Below, in pieces: positions 1-9,012 of a DNA stretch of 63,624 nt. Location of the stretch: positions 1 to 63,624 of the forward strand of contig CAYYYP010000016.1 of NCBI GenBank assembly GCA_964475985.1. Reading direction: 5' to 3'. The stretch's first letter is position 1; each line of letters opens with the position of its first letter. The DNA comes from CAYYYP01 sp964475985. Its GTDB lineage: Bacteria > Bdellovibrionota > UBA1018 > CAYHWW01. The notes under the pieces were generated by a model. That model was not told where the DNA came from. It was given only the letters and a program-made list of their open reading frames with translations, and did no database searches. Made by a program: the position numbers and the translations under genes.

Positions 1-55
1 ATTCAGTTCAATTCAGTTCAATTCAGTTCAATTCAGTTCAATTCAGTTCAATTCA
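1..55. repeat. 10-bp tandem repeat at window edge
   Basis: The unit ATTCAGTTCA occurs five times without error, followed by a partial ATTCA and then a diverged tail. The array touches base 1, so its true length is unknown and it may continue upstream. The unit itself is close to a duplicated TTCA, which suggests replication slippage. It lies 175 bases upstream of the first exported-protein gene. No function can be read from it. Confidence 0.9.
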
Positions 56-230
56 ATCAACCCGTCTTTTCCCGCGCAACTAAATAGTACCGACCGGCTC
101 CAAAGCAGATCTTCCAAGTGCAAACTCAAATACGCCCACTACTCAGCCCGGCAATTTTTTCCTAAATCCTTCCATTAATTACTTTATCCCAGCGCATAAA
201 TTTCCGAACAACCTAACGGAGCTCCATTAA

Positions 231-1556
231 ATGTTCGGAATCAGGTTCATCCATTTCCAAAAAACTCTAAGCCTCATACTGGTGCTGCAGTTTGCTCTGC
301 CAGGCATTAGGAATGGATTTGCATTTGATCCGCCTGACCCTGGCCCAGGGCGAGTACCGTTTGCCGAAGCACTGCCCGCAGAACCCCCCATAGCCCCACC
401 CCAAGACATTCTAGAAACCCTTCGTGACCTTGAACGTTGCTTCAATTACCCGGCCTGTCACTCGGACAGCACGGCGCATTCGGACGGCGCGCCATATAGA
501 CTTGTCGTCGACAACCCGTGTGAACCATCGCCCGAACGCGTCCACCGATTGCGGAATTACATGGAAGGTATGCGGTCGCTGAACTCCATGCGGGGGCAGA
601 CGAATCGGAGTGGAAGTGTCCTTGCGTTTACGGTTTCGGCATTATTGGGTGCAGCAGCTATTTATCTTAGCGTGCTGACGCTTCAGGGACGGTATTCCAT
701 AAACGATACCAGTGAACTCTTGTATTTTATTTATTCCGCTAGCGGCATTGCCGGATTAGCGGGAATCTCCGCAAGACAAATCATCGAAACTGAACTTGCG
801 CAAACTCCCATGGGTAGGGGCCTAATGGAAACTGGATACGATCCTGCGCGGGTGCAGCAACTTTTGCGAGCACAGGAAGCAAGACTTGGCCGCGGTTGGC
901 TGAGAACTTTTACCAACGCATTCCGCCGGCGAGGAAATGGAAGAACTGGGAACGCTCGTCAAGTAGCACTGCCATCATCGCGAAACTTACCAACGACGGC
1001 TGCGAATCCTGGCGTCGAGCCTCCTTCAGCGAACCGCGTTCCGGTTAATCCTACTGCTGCAACTCCGGGCGCAACGACACCTGCTGCTCCAACACGTGGC
1101 ACCGTTACCACCGCTGCAGCAACTCCTTCCGCTGCAACTCCTGCATCTGGTTCTCCGACCAGCGCAGCACAAAATTCTACAGCTAATTCCCAAGCACCCG
1201 CGGCTTCGGGCCCGCCTCGAGTTAGAGTGGTCCTCGATGGAGACGGTACCCCTTGCGTAGACCCCACTTCCATCGACGAAGCCGCAGGCGCCGCCTACGA
1301 TGAACTTGCCGAACTCCAAGCCCTAGCAGACCGCGCAAGGGGCGGTCGCACGCAACGAACCGCAACGCCCCTCGTCGCGCCGGCCACTACTCGAAGGCCC
1401 AGACGGGTCATCATCAACAACGCACCTGCCGCCAGAGCGCCGTTTCAAAATTCAGTTGATGCCTCGGGCGTACTGAGTGATGCACCAGCTATAATGCCCT
1501 CGGCCGCCACCGGCGCGACTGATGGCCTAAGACTACCGATATTGGCACCAAATTAA
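231..1556 (+). CDS. Exported/membrane protein, unknown; paralogue A
   Basis: Family not recognised. The 441-residue product starts with a hydrophobic signal-like segment (about residues 10-30). A domain around residues 60-115 has several cysteines and contains NPCEPSPERV. Two likely membrane helices follow at about 135-185. A long Ala/Pro/Thr-rich low-complexity linker (about 265-325) leads to a conserved C-terminal block with RVRVVLDGDGTPCVDP and YDELAELQAL. The same architecture and motifs recur in the next gene, so this is one half of a tandem duplication. GGAG lies about 10 bases before the ATG. Probably envelope-located, with the Pro/Ala-rich tail spanning the periplasm (inference). Confidence 0.85.
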   Translation: MFGIRFIHFQKTLSLILVLQFALPGIRNGFAFDPPDPGPGRVPFAEALPAEPPIAPPQDILETLRDLERCFNYPACHSDSTAHSDGAPYRLVVDNPCEPSPERVHRLRNYMEGMRSLNSMRGQTNRSGSVLAFTVSALLGAAAIYLSVLTLQGRYSINDTSELLYFIYSASGIAGLAGISARQIIETELAQTPMGRGLMETGYDPARVQQLLRAQEARLGRGWLRTFTNAFRRRGNGRTGNARQVALPSSRNLPTTAANPGVEPPSANRVPVNPTAATPGATTPAAPTRGTVTTAAATPSAATPASGSPTSAAQNSTANSQAPAASGPPRVRVVLDGDGTPCVDPTSIDEAAGAAYDELAELQALADRARGGRTQRTATPLVAPATTRRPRRVIINNAPAARAPFQNSVDASGVLSDAPAIMPSAATGATDGLRLPILAPN

Positions 1557-1619
1557 TTATGGAAAATTTAAATATAAACTGTTTATGCTCACCTACTAAC
1601 AAAGGTCGAAAGCCCGCCA

Positions 1620-2918
1620 ATGTTTAAATCCAGACTACTCATACAAAAACTTCTCTGCTTAATTCTGACCTTCCAAATTATTTTTTCCAGCGGAGTCCCA
1701 GCATTCGCTGGTGATCCGTCACCGGCCTCGCCCCCCGCAAATGAAATTCCAGAGATCGCTCCTACCGCTGAAACTGCCCCCACTGACCCGGCACCAAATC
1801 CGATTCCTCCAAACCAAGTCCCGCCCCACATCAGCGCTACCATTGATCAGCTAGAGCAATGCATGAACTTGCCGGTCTGCTCGTCGGATGCTTTGAGGAA
1901 CACTACGCCCTTTCGAACTGCAGAAAATCCGTGTGAGCCCTCGCCGCAAAGAGTGGAGGAGCTTCGCAGCTATATGAGAAGCCTGTTTTTAAGAAGTGAA
2001 TTATCCATGGGCGTTCTGCCCGGGCGCTTGCTCGTCTTAGGCTTTTCGTTCCTTACCGGCGCAGGGGGAGCGTTGTCAGCATTAGCGCTCTTCGAAACAT
2101 TACGCCATTGGACCGAACTACCGTCCAATTACCAAGTTAATGGAGTATTTGGCACTTTGTTTTTAGCTTTGTTCTCAACCGCGCTGTTAGTTACAACAAG
2201 GATTGTTCATTTCCATGCGAACCAAAATGCAAACGAACGTTATGAACACATGACCGCGGCCGGGTACCCACGCAACCGCGTTGGAGAAGTTTTGAGGGCC
2301 CAAAGAAGGCGAATGTTAACGAGTTGGGTAGGACGTTTTACCCGGGAACTTCGCGCAAAAATCGCTCGACGAACAAGCAGACCACCCCGAACTCCGGAAA
2401 TTGCCACTTTACCTCCCGCGTCTGGATCAAACTTACAAGTGCACCCGAACGTCGAACCCGGAGCACAATCGACCCCAACTGCCCAGCCCACCGAACAACC
2501 CCACCCCTCCACCAGAGTACGCGTGGTCTTAGACAACCAGGGCAATCCCTGCGTTGAGCCCGCGTCCATCACCGCAGCCGCAGACGCCGCCTACGATGAA
2601 CTCGCCGAACTCCAAGCTTTAGAAGGCCGCGCAAGAGGCGGCCGCACGCAGCGACGGACCGCCGTCTCTCCCACACCACGTCACGATGCCCATACTCAAC
2701 AAGTTCTATTAACACAACCCCAGCCCGTCACCGCGACCCCGACAGCTACCCCACGCCGCCCTCGGCGTGTGCTCCACGACCCCAACCCACCAGCCCAACC
2801 GGCCCTCAATCCTGCTATGGAAGCATCCCAAGTTCTCAGTGATGCCCCCGCCACCCCCTTCAGAACCGGCACCGGCGCCACCGAATCCATAGGTTTGCCA
2901 GCCCTCGCGACTCCCTGA
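1620..2918 (+). CDS. Exported/membrane protein, unknown; paralogue B
   Basis: The 432-residue product is a paralogue of the gene 63 bases upstream. It shares an N-terminal hydrophobic signal, an NPCEPSPQRV motif near residue 80, two predicted membrane helices (about 130-190), a Pro/Thr-rich linker, a C-terminal RVRVVLDNQGNPCVEP block, AAYDELAELQAL and GGRTQR, and a tail ending in SDAP plus a GATES/GATDG-type motif. The linker has diverged most and the ends least, as expected for a duplicated two-domain envelope protein with a flexible spacer. The start has only a distant AAGG upstream. Function unknown. Confidence 0.85.
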   Translation: MFKSRLLIQKLLCLILTFQIIFSSGVPAFAGDPSPASPPANEIPEIAPTAETAPTDPAPNPIPPNQVPPHISATIDQLEQCMNLPVCSSDALRNTTPFRTAENPCEPSPQRVEELRSYMRSLFLRSELSMGVLPGRLLVLGFSFLTGAGGALSALALFETLRHWTELPSNYQVNGVFGTLFLALFSTALLVTTRIVHFHANQNANERYEHMTAAGYPRNRVGEVLRAQRRRMLTSWVGRFTRELRAKIARRTSRPPRTPEIATLPPASGSNLQVHPNVEPGAQSTPTAQPTEQPHPSTRVRVVLDNQGNPCVEPASITAAADAAYDELAELQALEGRARGGRTQRRTAVSPTPRHDAHTQQVLLTQPQPVTATPTATPRRPRRVLHDPNPPAQPALNPAMEASQVLSDAPATPFRTGTGATESIGLPALATP

Positions 2919-3018
2919 CCTCCACCGGCAAAATTTTCCTAAAGTCTTGGGCATTCCCGACCGAAAGAGTTTGTACACCATATCAACTTAAGAACCCAAA
3001 CCATCATAGGAATGATTT

Positions 3019-3696
3019 ATGAATATTTTTAGTTTTGCCAAGCCAGCCCTCATCCTCACTACATTAAGCCTCTGTCTCTTTCCGCAGAAGGCCCACACCG
3101 ACGCCGCTTGTCCAACGCCTACTTCAAACAGCTGGACATGCGCGGATCTTGGTGCATTTGTGCAGGATTCCGTAAACGAACGCTCCCCCGGCGGCAATGC
3201 AACGCTCATCGTCGGAGCGCCGATGTTAGAAAAACGCGGCTGGACCAGCATGTTTTCTTCCTCCATCTCAACTTTCAATTTGAGTTTTATGGTGAGCTTT
3301 ACGCCAGAACTCAGGGAATACTGCTCTCTTCACGGAATGGATTTCACGGGCGGTAATGTACTCGTTCGTTGCGGCACCAACGTTCAAGCGGGTCACGTAT
3401 TCATTAGAAACTGCACCTTCTCCGATCCCGACAATCAAAGGTTAAGCATCGGTGAAGCCGATACCCGCTGCCTCAGGTCCCAACAGTTTTTACCAACTGA
3501 CGGAAATGCCATTGCAGTAACCGAACTTGGGGATGGTGGTTTAGCCGGAAGACAGGCCGCCAACGAAAGACGCCGTGGCCCTACGGCAAGTGCGCTAAAT
3601 CCTACACGCCTCAACGGAAACCAAGACAACTCCAGATTCTCGCCTACCGTTGAAGCAAGGCGCCCCGAATCTGCTCCCGCTGGCGCAGCAATTTAA
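3019..3696 (+). CDS. Exported Cys-containing protein, unknown
   Basis: The 225-residue product begins with a signal peptide (about residues 1-28, with likely cleavage near HTDA) and is probably periplasmic or secreted. The mature part holds an even number of well-separated cysteines (CPTPTSNSWTC, EYCSLHG, VRCG, RNCTF, RCLR), compatible with disulfides. AGGA lies 7 bases before the ATG. The gene follows the two paralogues on the same strand after a 100-base gap, so it may be co-transcribed. I do not recognise the family. Confidence 0.8.
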   Translation: MNIFSFAKPALILTTLSLCLFPQKAHTDAACPTPTSNSWTCADLGAFVQDSVNERSPGGNATLIVGAPMLEKRGWTSMFSSSISTFNLSFMVSFTPELREYCSLHGMDFTGGNVLVRCGTNVQAGHVFIRNCTFSDPDNQRLSIGEADTRCLRSQQFLPTDGNAIAVTELGDGGLAGRQAANERRRGPTASALNPTRLNGNQDNSRFSPTVEARRPESAPAGAAI

Positions 3697-3741
3697 TTTC
3701 TCAGCTTTCGCCTGGCACGTCCGCTGCTACTTGCGTAAGCC

Positions 3742-4470
3742 ATGGCCCAGGTTTTTTCCGAGCTCATTTTGGATTTGCTAGATTTGCGCTGTACACTTTG
3801 TGAAACCCAAGCGCTTACGGATTTTGAGTCCTGCATTTGCAAACTTTGTTCACATAAAATTTTTGGTGATCTCGCATCCTGTACCGCAAATAACCTTCGT
3901 TTCACCAACACTCATATTGGGCTTGGAGTTTGGACGCTCTACGCCTACGAAGGCCTCACTAAAAATCTTTTCCGATTTCTGAAACAAAACCCCAACTCTG
4001 ATTTGGCATGGGTTTGGGTTTTTGAAGTCTTAAAATCTCAATTGCAAAAATATCCGCAGTGGAAAACCGCACGCTGGGTGATCGCCCCCAAACGGCCGCT
4101 GCAATGGCTTCACATCAACGATACTTTTTTTGCGTGCTTAAAAATCCTTGGCGTTCAGAACGTAGAATTTTTAAAACCAAGCTACCTTACTCATCAGAGA
4201 CTACTCTCGCTGTTTCAATCAAAACAAAAACGTTTAAATCGAAAAAAGCGCGTGGAGAAATGGAAAACGAAACTGCCTTTTCCGCCGGGACTTGCGCTTT
4301 ACCAAACGGCAACGCCGATCAATCCGGACGTCATCCTTTTTGACGACGTGGTCACCACGGGCGCAACGCTACTACGACTGTTCGCGGAACATCAAAAGTC
4401 AGTTTCGTCTGACTTAGCAAACTCTACAAATACCATTGCATTTGCGCCGTTGTGGTCCCGGTTACAATAA
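3742..4470 (+). CDS. comF: ComF-family phosphoribosyltransferase-like protein
   Basis: The 242-residue product has the standard ComF layout. An N-terminal zinc-binding cysteine cluster (CTLC and CICKLC, residues about 19-36) precedes a type I phosphoribosyltransferase domain. The domain ends in the PRPP loop ILFDDVVTTGAT (about residues 197-209), which is canonical for the family. ComF proteins are linked to DNA uptake in naturally competent bacteria, but their enzymatic reaction is unsettled. No other competence gene is present here. No clear Shine-Dalgarno sequence precedes the ATG. The gene is convergent with the cold-shock gene, with only 4 bases between stops. Confidence 0.88.
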   Translation: MAQVFSELILDLLDLRCTLCETQALTDFESCICKLCSHKIFGDLASCTANNLRFTNTHIGLGVWTLYAYEGLTKNLFRFLKQNPNSDLAWVWVFEVLKSQLQKYPQWKTARWVIAPKRPLQWLHINDTFFACLKILGVQNVEFLKPSYLTHQRLLSLFQSKQKRLNRKKRVEKWKTKLPFPPGLALYQTATPINPDVILFDDVVTTGATLLRLFAEHQKSVSSDLANSTNTIAFAPLWSRLQ

Positions 4471-4474
4471 GTAG

Positions 4475-4687
4475 TTAAACCGTAACCATCCGTTTGCTTA
4501 CGTTCCGAGCCTGAGGGCCCTTCTCTCCATCGTAAAGGTCAAACTCAACGTCCTGCCCTTCTCGCAAACTTTTGAAGCCATCACCCTGGATCGCAGAGTA
4601 ATGAACAAAAACATCAGCGCCATCATCGCGCTGAATAAAACCAAATCCCTTGGAATCATTGAACCATTTTACTTTTCCAGCGGCCAT
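4475..4687 (-). CDS. Cold-shock domain protein (CspA family)
   Basis: This 70-residue OB-fold nucleic-acid chaperone carries both RNA-binding motifs, KGFGFI (RNP1) and VFVHY (RNP2), and the GKVKWF start typical of CspA proteins. An in-frame ATG four codons upstream (4699) touches the AGGAGG Shine-Dalgarno with no spacer. The ATG at 4687, 12 bases from it, is therefore the more likely start. A TTGACA hexamer overlaps the end of the upstream ftsB-like gene and could be its -35 element, but the -10 is poor. It binds single-stranded RNA or DNA in the cytoplasm. Which CspA paralogue it represents cannot be told. Confidence 0.93.
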   Translation of the reverse strand: MAAGKVKWFNDSKGFGFIQRDDGADVFVHYSAIQGDGFKSLREGQDVEFDLYDGEKGPQARNVSKRMVTV

Positions 4688-4737
4688 AGAAGAGTACATC
4701 CTCCTAAGAACTACACACCTCTGAGCCTAACAAAGAA

Positions 4738-5112
4738 TCAGAGCGTGTCAAGCGCAGGGAACTCTAGGATGAACTCTGAAGGCTTAGCGTAGGTGAGTTC
4801 CTGTCTGATTAAAACTTCTTGCGCGAAGGGATCTGACTTCATGGCCTTAAGTCTGCTCTGCAAAACTTCTTTCTCGTGCGTAAGGGTTGAAACTTTTTTC
4901 GCCAAACGTTCTCGGGAATCCTCAAGTTTTTTTGCTTGCATCCAACCTGTGCCACCGAGCACACCCACCAAGCCTAAAAACCAAAACAAAAAAATCCCCG
5001 CAAAAAAAAGATGCCAGGAATTTCCCCGGACCTGAACTGCAGAAACACTGCGTCCCGCCAGAGATCGCAAACCACCGTTTAAAAAATTAAAAATGCCAAG
5101 GACGGATTCCAT
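4738..5112 (-). CDS. ftsB: FtsB/DivIC-like septum formation initiator
   Basis: The 124-residue single-pass membrane protein has a transmembrane helix at about residues 33-53. A coiled coil (about 58-90, MQAKKLEDSRERLAKKVSTL) and a C-terminal region with EVLIRQELTYAKPSE follow. This is the layout of FtsB/DivIC, which joins FtsL and FtsQ in the divisome. It lies 6 bases after eno on the same strand, and eno-ftsB is a conserved pair in proteobacteria. The N-terminal cytoplasmic part of about 30 residues is longer than in E. coli FtsB. The symbol is by family and context. Confidence 0.85.
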   Translation of the reverse strand: MESVLGIFNFLNGGLRSLAGRSVSAVQVRGNSWHLFFAGIFLFWFLGLVGVLGGTGWMQAKKLEDSRERLAKKVSTLTHEKEVLQSRLKAMKSDPFAQEVLIRQELTYAKPSEFILEFPALDTL

Positions 5113-5118
5113 GAAAAC

Positions 5119-6450
5119 TTAAGACCTCTGAAAAGATTCTATCCCAAGGAATTTTGCATCGGAACCTAGCTCTTCTTCTATGCGTAGCAACTGGTTATAT
5201 TTTGCCATGCGGTCAGATCTGCTGGTGGAACCGGTCTTAATTTGCCCAGCTCCGGTACCCACCGCGAGATCCGCAATGAAGGAATCTTCAGTTTCACCAC
5301 TGCGGTGACTTACTACGGCGGTATAATTTGCAGCCTGAGCCATGGCGATGGCGTCAAGCGTCTCGGTAAGTGTCCCGATTTGGTTGAGCTTGATCAAAAT
5401 CGAATTGCCGATTTTCTTATCGATTCCTTCCCTTAAAATCTGGGGATTGGTCACAAAAATATCATCTCCCACGAGTTGGCAAGTCGGTCCTAATTTTTCC
5501 GTAAGGTTCTTCCACCCGTCCCAATCTTGTTCGGCAAGGCCGTCTTCAATGGAAAGAATAGGATATTCCGCGGCCAATTTTTTGTAGAGATCAATCATCT
5601 GCGCCGAGCTGCGTTTCCCATTTTCAAATTTGTAATGCGCCGATTCGTAAAACTCACTCGCTGCCACATCTAAGCCAATGTAAATTTCCTGGCCCGCTCT
5701 ATATCCGGCTTTCTCAATGGCCTGCATGATAAATTCCAAGACTTGTTCATGTTTGTTTTCGTAGTCATCAAACGAGGGCGCAAACCCACCTTCATCTCCA
5801 ACGGTAGTACCTAAGCCTTCATCGGAAAGGATTTGTTTGAGGCGGTGAAACACTTCTACGCCCATACGGAAAGCTTCCGAGAATTTTTTGGCGCCCACCG
5901 GAATGATCATAAATTCTTGAAAATCCAGGCCGTTATTGGCGTGGGCTCCGCCGTTCACAATGTTGATTAAGGGCACCGGTAAAATAAAGGATTTCTCGGA
6001 AACGGAGGACTTGCGAAACTCCTGGGAAATGTAGCGATAAAGGGGAGCGTCTCCCGCGGCGGCTCTAGCAAATGCCATCGATACCCCAAGAATCGCGTTT
6101 GCCCCTAAGGCTGCTTTGTTGGGCGTGCCATCAAGTTCAATCAAATGCCGATCAAACTCCGATTGGTTCAGAAACATTTTACCCTGAAGGCTTTTCCAAA
6201 TTTTGTCGTTCACATTTTCACATGCCCGTTTCACCCCACGACCAAGGAAACGATTTTTTTCTTGGTCCCGAAGCTCAAGCGCTTCCCGCGAACCCGTGCT
6301 AGCGCCCGATGGAACCGCCCCCCTGCCCAGAAATATTTTTCCGTCGGCGGTTTTAAGGGTCAGGTCCACTTCTACCGTGGGATTGCCCCTAGAATCGAGA
6401 ATTTCACGCCCATGGAGTTTTTCCACCTGAAAAGAGTTTGATGAGTTCAT
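5119..6450 (-). CDS. eno: Enolase
   Basis: The 443-residue product interconverts 2-phosphoglycerate and phosphoenolpyruvate in cytoplasmic glycolysis. Family signatures are clear: REILDSRGNPTVEVDL at the N-terminus, VPSGASTGSREALELRD, the acid/base and Mg2+ region GDEGGFAPSF, and the C-terminal ILIKLNQIGTLTET and SHRSGETED blocks. An N-terminal extension of about 10 residues precedes VEKLHGREIL. AAGAGGG sits directly against the ATG with no spacer, so the initiation mode is unusual or the start is slightly wrong. It is followed at once by the ftsB-like gene. Its 5' end overlaps that of the divergent membrane-protein gene if both first ATGs are used. Confidence 0.97.
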   Translation of the reverse strand: MNSSNSFQVEKLHGREILDSRGNPTVEVDLTLKTADGKIFLGRGAVPSGASTGSREALELRDQEKNRFLGRGVKRACENVNDKIWKSLQGKMFLNQSEFDRHLIELDGTPNKAALGANAILGVSMAFARAAAGDAPLYRYISQEFRKSSVSEKSFILPVPLINIVNGGAHANNGLDFQEFMIIPVGAKKFSEAFRMGVEVFHRLKQILSDEGLGTTVGDEGGFAPSFDDYENKHEQVLEFIMQAIEKAGYRAGQEIYIGLDVAASEFYESAHYKFENGKRSSAQMIDLYKKLAAEYPILSIEDGLAEQDWDGWKNLTEKLGPTCQLVGDDIFVTNPQILREGIDKKIGNSILIKLNQIGTLTETLDAIAMAQAANYTAVVSHRSGETEDSFIADLAVGTGAGQIKTGSTSRSDRMAKYNQLLRIEEELGSDAKFLGIESFQRS

Positions 6451-7931
6451 CCCTCTTGGTTAGCGTGGCCCTTGTGTTTCAGTCAACGTGGCGCGTGCGC
6501 CCCCTTCATTTTTGGATTCTATTAGCGAATCTCGTTTTGCGCCTTTCGGTTTGGGCTTGGTCGGCCTTCCAGGGTTATTGGCATATGGGTGACACCAATT
6601 TTTATATTTCAAGCGCCCTCTCCGTTTGTCGGGGCACCATTGGCGGATTGCCTTTTCGGGGAGTCCTTTATTCGTGGTTCCTTTATTTTTTTACGCCTCA
6701 CCTTTGTGATTCCCGCTCCATGGAAATGGAGGGGAACTTGGCATTTCATTCAGAGTTGTTCCCAGGTTTTTTTGCGGTACCCCTCCTCTGCCAAACCCTC
6801 ATGGTGTGGGGGGTAGGCTTTTTGATCGCAAGATTTTTGGAAACGCGGCCATCGCAGGACTTAAGCGCAGCGCAGCAATTAGCATCTCGCCTTAATCATA
6901 CGCGCCCAGTTTTAAGTACGCTGGTTCTTCTCGCATGGCTTTTTGAGCCAGCGTTATTCGCTTATTCTCATTTAATCATGTCCGATGCATTCTACGCGCT
7001 AGGACTTTTTATTTTAGGTTTCTGGGCCATTCAAAATTTAATTTTGATGAATCCACCGAACGAAAGTTTTTTTTCCAAAAACAACTTTGTGTCCGGCGCT
7101 TGCCTAGGCTTCTGGGCGGCCTGGGTGGCCCTTACCCGAACCACGGGGCCGGCTTTTTTAAGCCTGTCCCTACTTGGTTTTTTTATTTTTTCCCTACGTC
7201 ACAAACCTCTTTTTTATTTTCTTTTCCTGAGGCGATTACCCGTTGCGGTAGCCGTATTTTTTCTGGTGTCGAGCCCACGGCTCGTTTCAAATTATCAGCA
7301 GCATCATTTTTTAGGCCTCCATGATCAAGGTGAAACTTGGCTGCAATATTCCGCTGGCATTGCCGCCGAAAAAGATGACTCAAAGGAATATCTGGAAATG
7401 CAGTTAGACTGGATCAAACGCCATCCTTCACTTTCCACCCAAGAGACTATTTTAGTCTTCGTCCACAATTGGCAACGCACCTTGAGGCTGTGGGGAATGG
7501 GAACCCTACGAGTCCTTTTGGGGCATTCAAATACAGAATGGACACTATTGCTTAGCGGCAAGGCCATGCGGGGTCCGGGTTGGTTTCGCGCGACGGAAAA
7601 CCGGCCCGATCCATCGGCTACCGATCATATTTTCATATGGGTGTCTGGCGTGCTTTTTTCGCTCGGCTTTTGCGTATTTTTTTATGCGACGCTTATTCAC
7701 ACTGCGATAAAATCCAAAGTCTTAAAGTTGGGCTTTATCCCCAAGGTTCTTCTTTTATGGTTTAGCGGCGGATTTTTTTTCCACGCCCTCATTCCACTTT
7801 TCCATGGTGACGCAAGATTTCGTATGGGGGCTTGGCCTTTTTTAGTCCTAGGCTTGCTCTTGCTTTGCCTTAGGCCGCCTCACCAAATTTTTTCGGGTCA
7901 AACCACGCCGGCGCCACAAAACGCTCTTTAG
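6441..7931 (+). CDS. Polytopic membrane protein, possibly GT-C glycosyltransferase-like
   Basis: The product of about 496 residues has many hydrophobic helices. The first (about 20-40) is followed by a short loop with GDTNFYISSA. Protein mannosyltransferase/ArnT-like GT-C enzymes keep a catalytic acidic residue in this position, so a lipid-linked sugar transferase is plausible but unproven. A large charged loop near residues 290-400 lies before the last helices. The start is uncertain: ATG 6441 lacks a good Shine-Dalgarno and overlaps the divergent eno start by 10 bases. Downstream GTG codons at 6465 and 6474 are alternatives. The 3' end overlaps the convergent cpaF-type gene by 62 bases. Confidence 0.75.
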   Translation: MSSSLLVSVALVFQSTWRVRPLHFWILLANLVLRLSVWAWSAFQGYWHMGDTNFYISSALSVCRGTIGGLPFRGVLYSWFLYFFTPHLCDSRSMEMEGNLAFHSELFPGFFAVPLLCQTLMVWGVGFLIARFLETRPSQDLSAAQQLASRLNHTRPVLSTLVLLAWLFEPALFAYSHLIMSDAFYALGLFILGFWAIQNLILMNPPNESFFSKNNFVSGACLGFWAAWVALTRTTGPAFLSLSLLGFFIFSLRHKPLFYFLFLRRLPVAVAVFFLVSSPRLVSNYQQHHFLGLHDQGETWLQYSAGIAAEKDDSKEYLEMQLDWIKRHPSLSTQETILVFVHNWQRTLRLWGMGTLRVLLGHSNTEWTLLLSGKAMRGPGWFRATENRPDPSATDHIFIWVSGVLFSLGFCVFFYATLIHTAIKSKVLKLGFIPKVLLLWFSGGFFFHALIPLFHGDARFRMGAWPFLVLGLLLLCLRPPHQIFSGQTTPAPQNAL

Positions 7932-9000
7932 GAAAGGGCAAACCATTGAGCATGATTTCTTCAAAGAAAGAAGGAATGTAACCCGTGGGGATGAGCTCGC
8001 CCACGATTTTACCTTCCGCATTCCTGCCTCGCTGAACAAACTTATAAACGTCTTTTGTTTGATACCGGTCTCGTACGTCAAGATCGGGGATAACTTCTGC
8101 GATGTTAGTAACCTTACGGCTGCCGTCATTGAGGCGTTTGATTTGCACGACAACCTGAACCGCTCCGCAAATTTGCCTACGGACGGCGGTAATGGGAACG
8201 TTGGTGTCGCCCATCATCACCAGAGTTTCTAACCGAATGAGGGCTTCCACCGGTGAATTAGCGTGGGTAGTTCCCATGGAACCACCATGGCCCGTGGTCA
8301 TGGCTTGAATAAGATCCAGCGCTTCGGGCCCCCTTACTTCTCCGACGACGATGCGATCGGGCCTTAATCTTAGGGCGGATTTGATGAGATCTCGAATGGT
8401 CACGGCGCCCTTGCCTTCGGCGTCCGCGTGTTTGGTCTCAAAATAAACCACGTGATCCGTTTTGATTTTCAGTTCGCTTGAATCTTCGATGATCAGTAGG
8501 CGCTGGGTATTGGGAATTCTTCCGCCGAGCACGTTTAAAAGCGTAGTTTTTCCGGAGCCGGTGCCGCCTGAGATGATCATATTTTTTGCGAGGTAAATGC
8601 ACACGTCTAAAAACCGTGCCGCATCCTTGGTAATGCTTCCCCTATTTATGAGGTCTACAAAGGTAGGAGTGCCTTTGGAAAATTTACGAACCGAGAGCGT
8701 GGTGCCTTTACGAGAACACGGTGGAATCACGGCGGCTACGCGTGAACCGTCGGGAAGTCTCGCGTCTAAACAGGGATTGTCGGCGTCGATGCGACGACCA
8801 ACGAATTGAGCGATGTTTCTAACGGCGGCGAGCAAAGCCTGCTCGTCCCGAAAGCTAGCATCCACTTTTTCTAACAGCCCTTTTTTCTCAATGAAAATTT
8901 CGTGAGCCCCATTCACCAGGACTTCGGAGACGTTATCGTCCTCCAAATATTCTTTGATGGGCCCTAAAAAAGCATCAATGGAGTCTTTAAATACACTCAT
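7870..9000 (-). CDS. cpaF: CpaF/TadA-type secretion ATPase
   Basis: The 376-residue hexameric ATPase belongs to the type II/IV secretion superfamily, CpaF branch, which powers Tad (Flp) pilus assembly. Walker A is SGGTGSGKTT (residues about 144-153). Other signatures are IIEDSSELK (Asp box), RPDRIVVGEVRGPEA (Walker B) and the His box GHGGSMGTTHANSP. The N-terminal domain is short, as in many orphan CpaF-like ATPases. It begins 12 bases after the upstream cupredoxin gene, so the two probably form an operon. No other tad, cpa or pil gene is in the window, so its partner machine is encoded elsewhere or is atypical. Confidence 0.92.
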   Translation of the reverse strand: MSVFKDSIDAFLGPIKEYLEDDNVSEVLVNGAHEIFIEKKGLLEKVDASFRDEQALLAAVRNIAQFVGRRIDADNPCLDARLPDGSRVAAVIPPCSRKGTTLSVRKFSKGTPTFVDLINRGSITKDAARFLDVCIYLAKNMIISGGTGSGKTTLLNVLGGRIPNTQRLLIIEDSSELKIKTDHVVYFETKHADAEGKGAVTIRDLIKSALRLRPDRIVVGEVRGPEALDLIQAMTTGHGGSMGTTHANSPVEALIRLETLVMMGDTNVPITAVRRQICGAVQVVVQIKRLNDGSRKVTNIAEVIPDLDVRDRYQTKDVYKFVQRGRNAEGKIVGELIPTGYIPSFFEEIMLNGLPFPKERFVAPAWFDPKKFGEAA

Positions 9001-9012
9001 TTCGCTTTACCC

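Noticed and set aside
1..55. CRISPR array
   Set aside because: The repeat is a perfect 10-bp tandem without spacers and there are no cas genes in the window.
959..1273. Minus-strand ORF rich in Gly/Val/Ala
   Set aside because: Shadow of the low-complexity linker of the exported protein on the plus strand.
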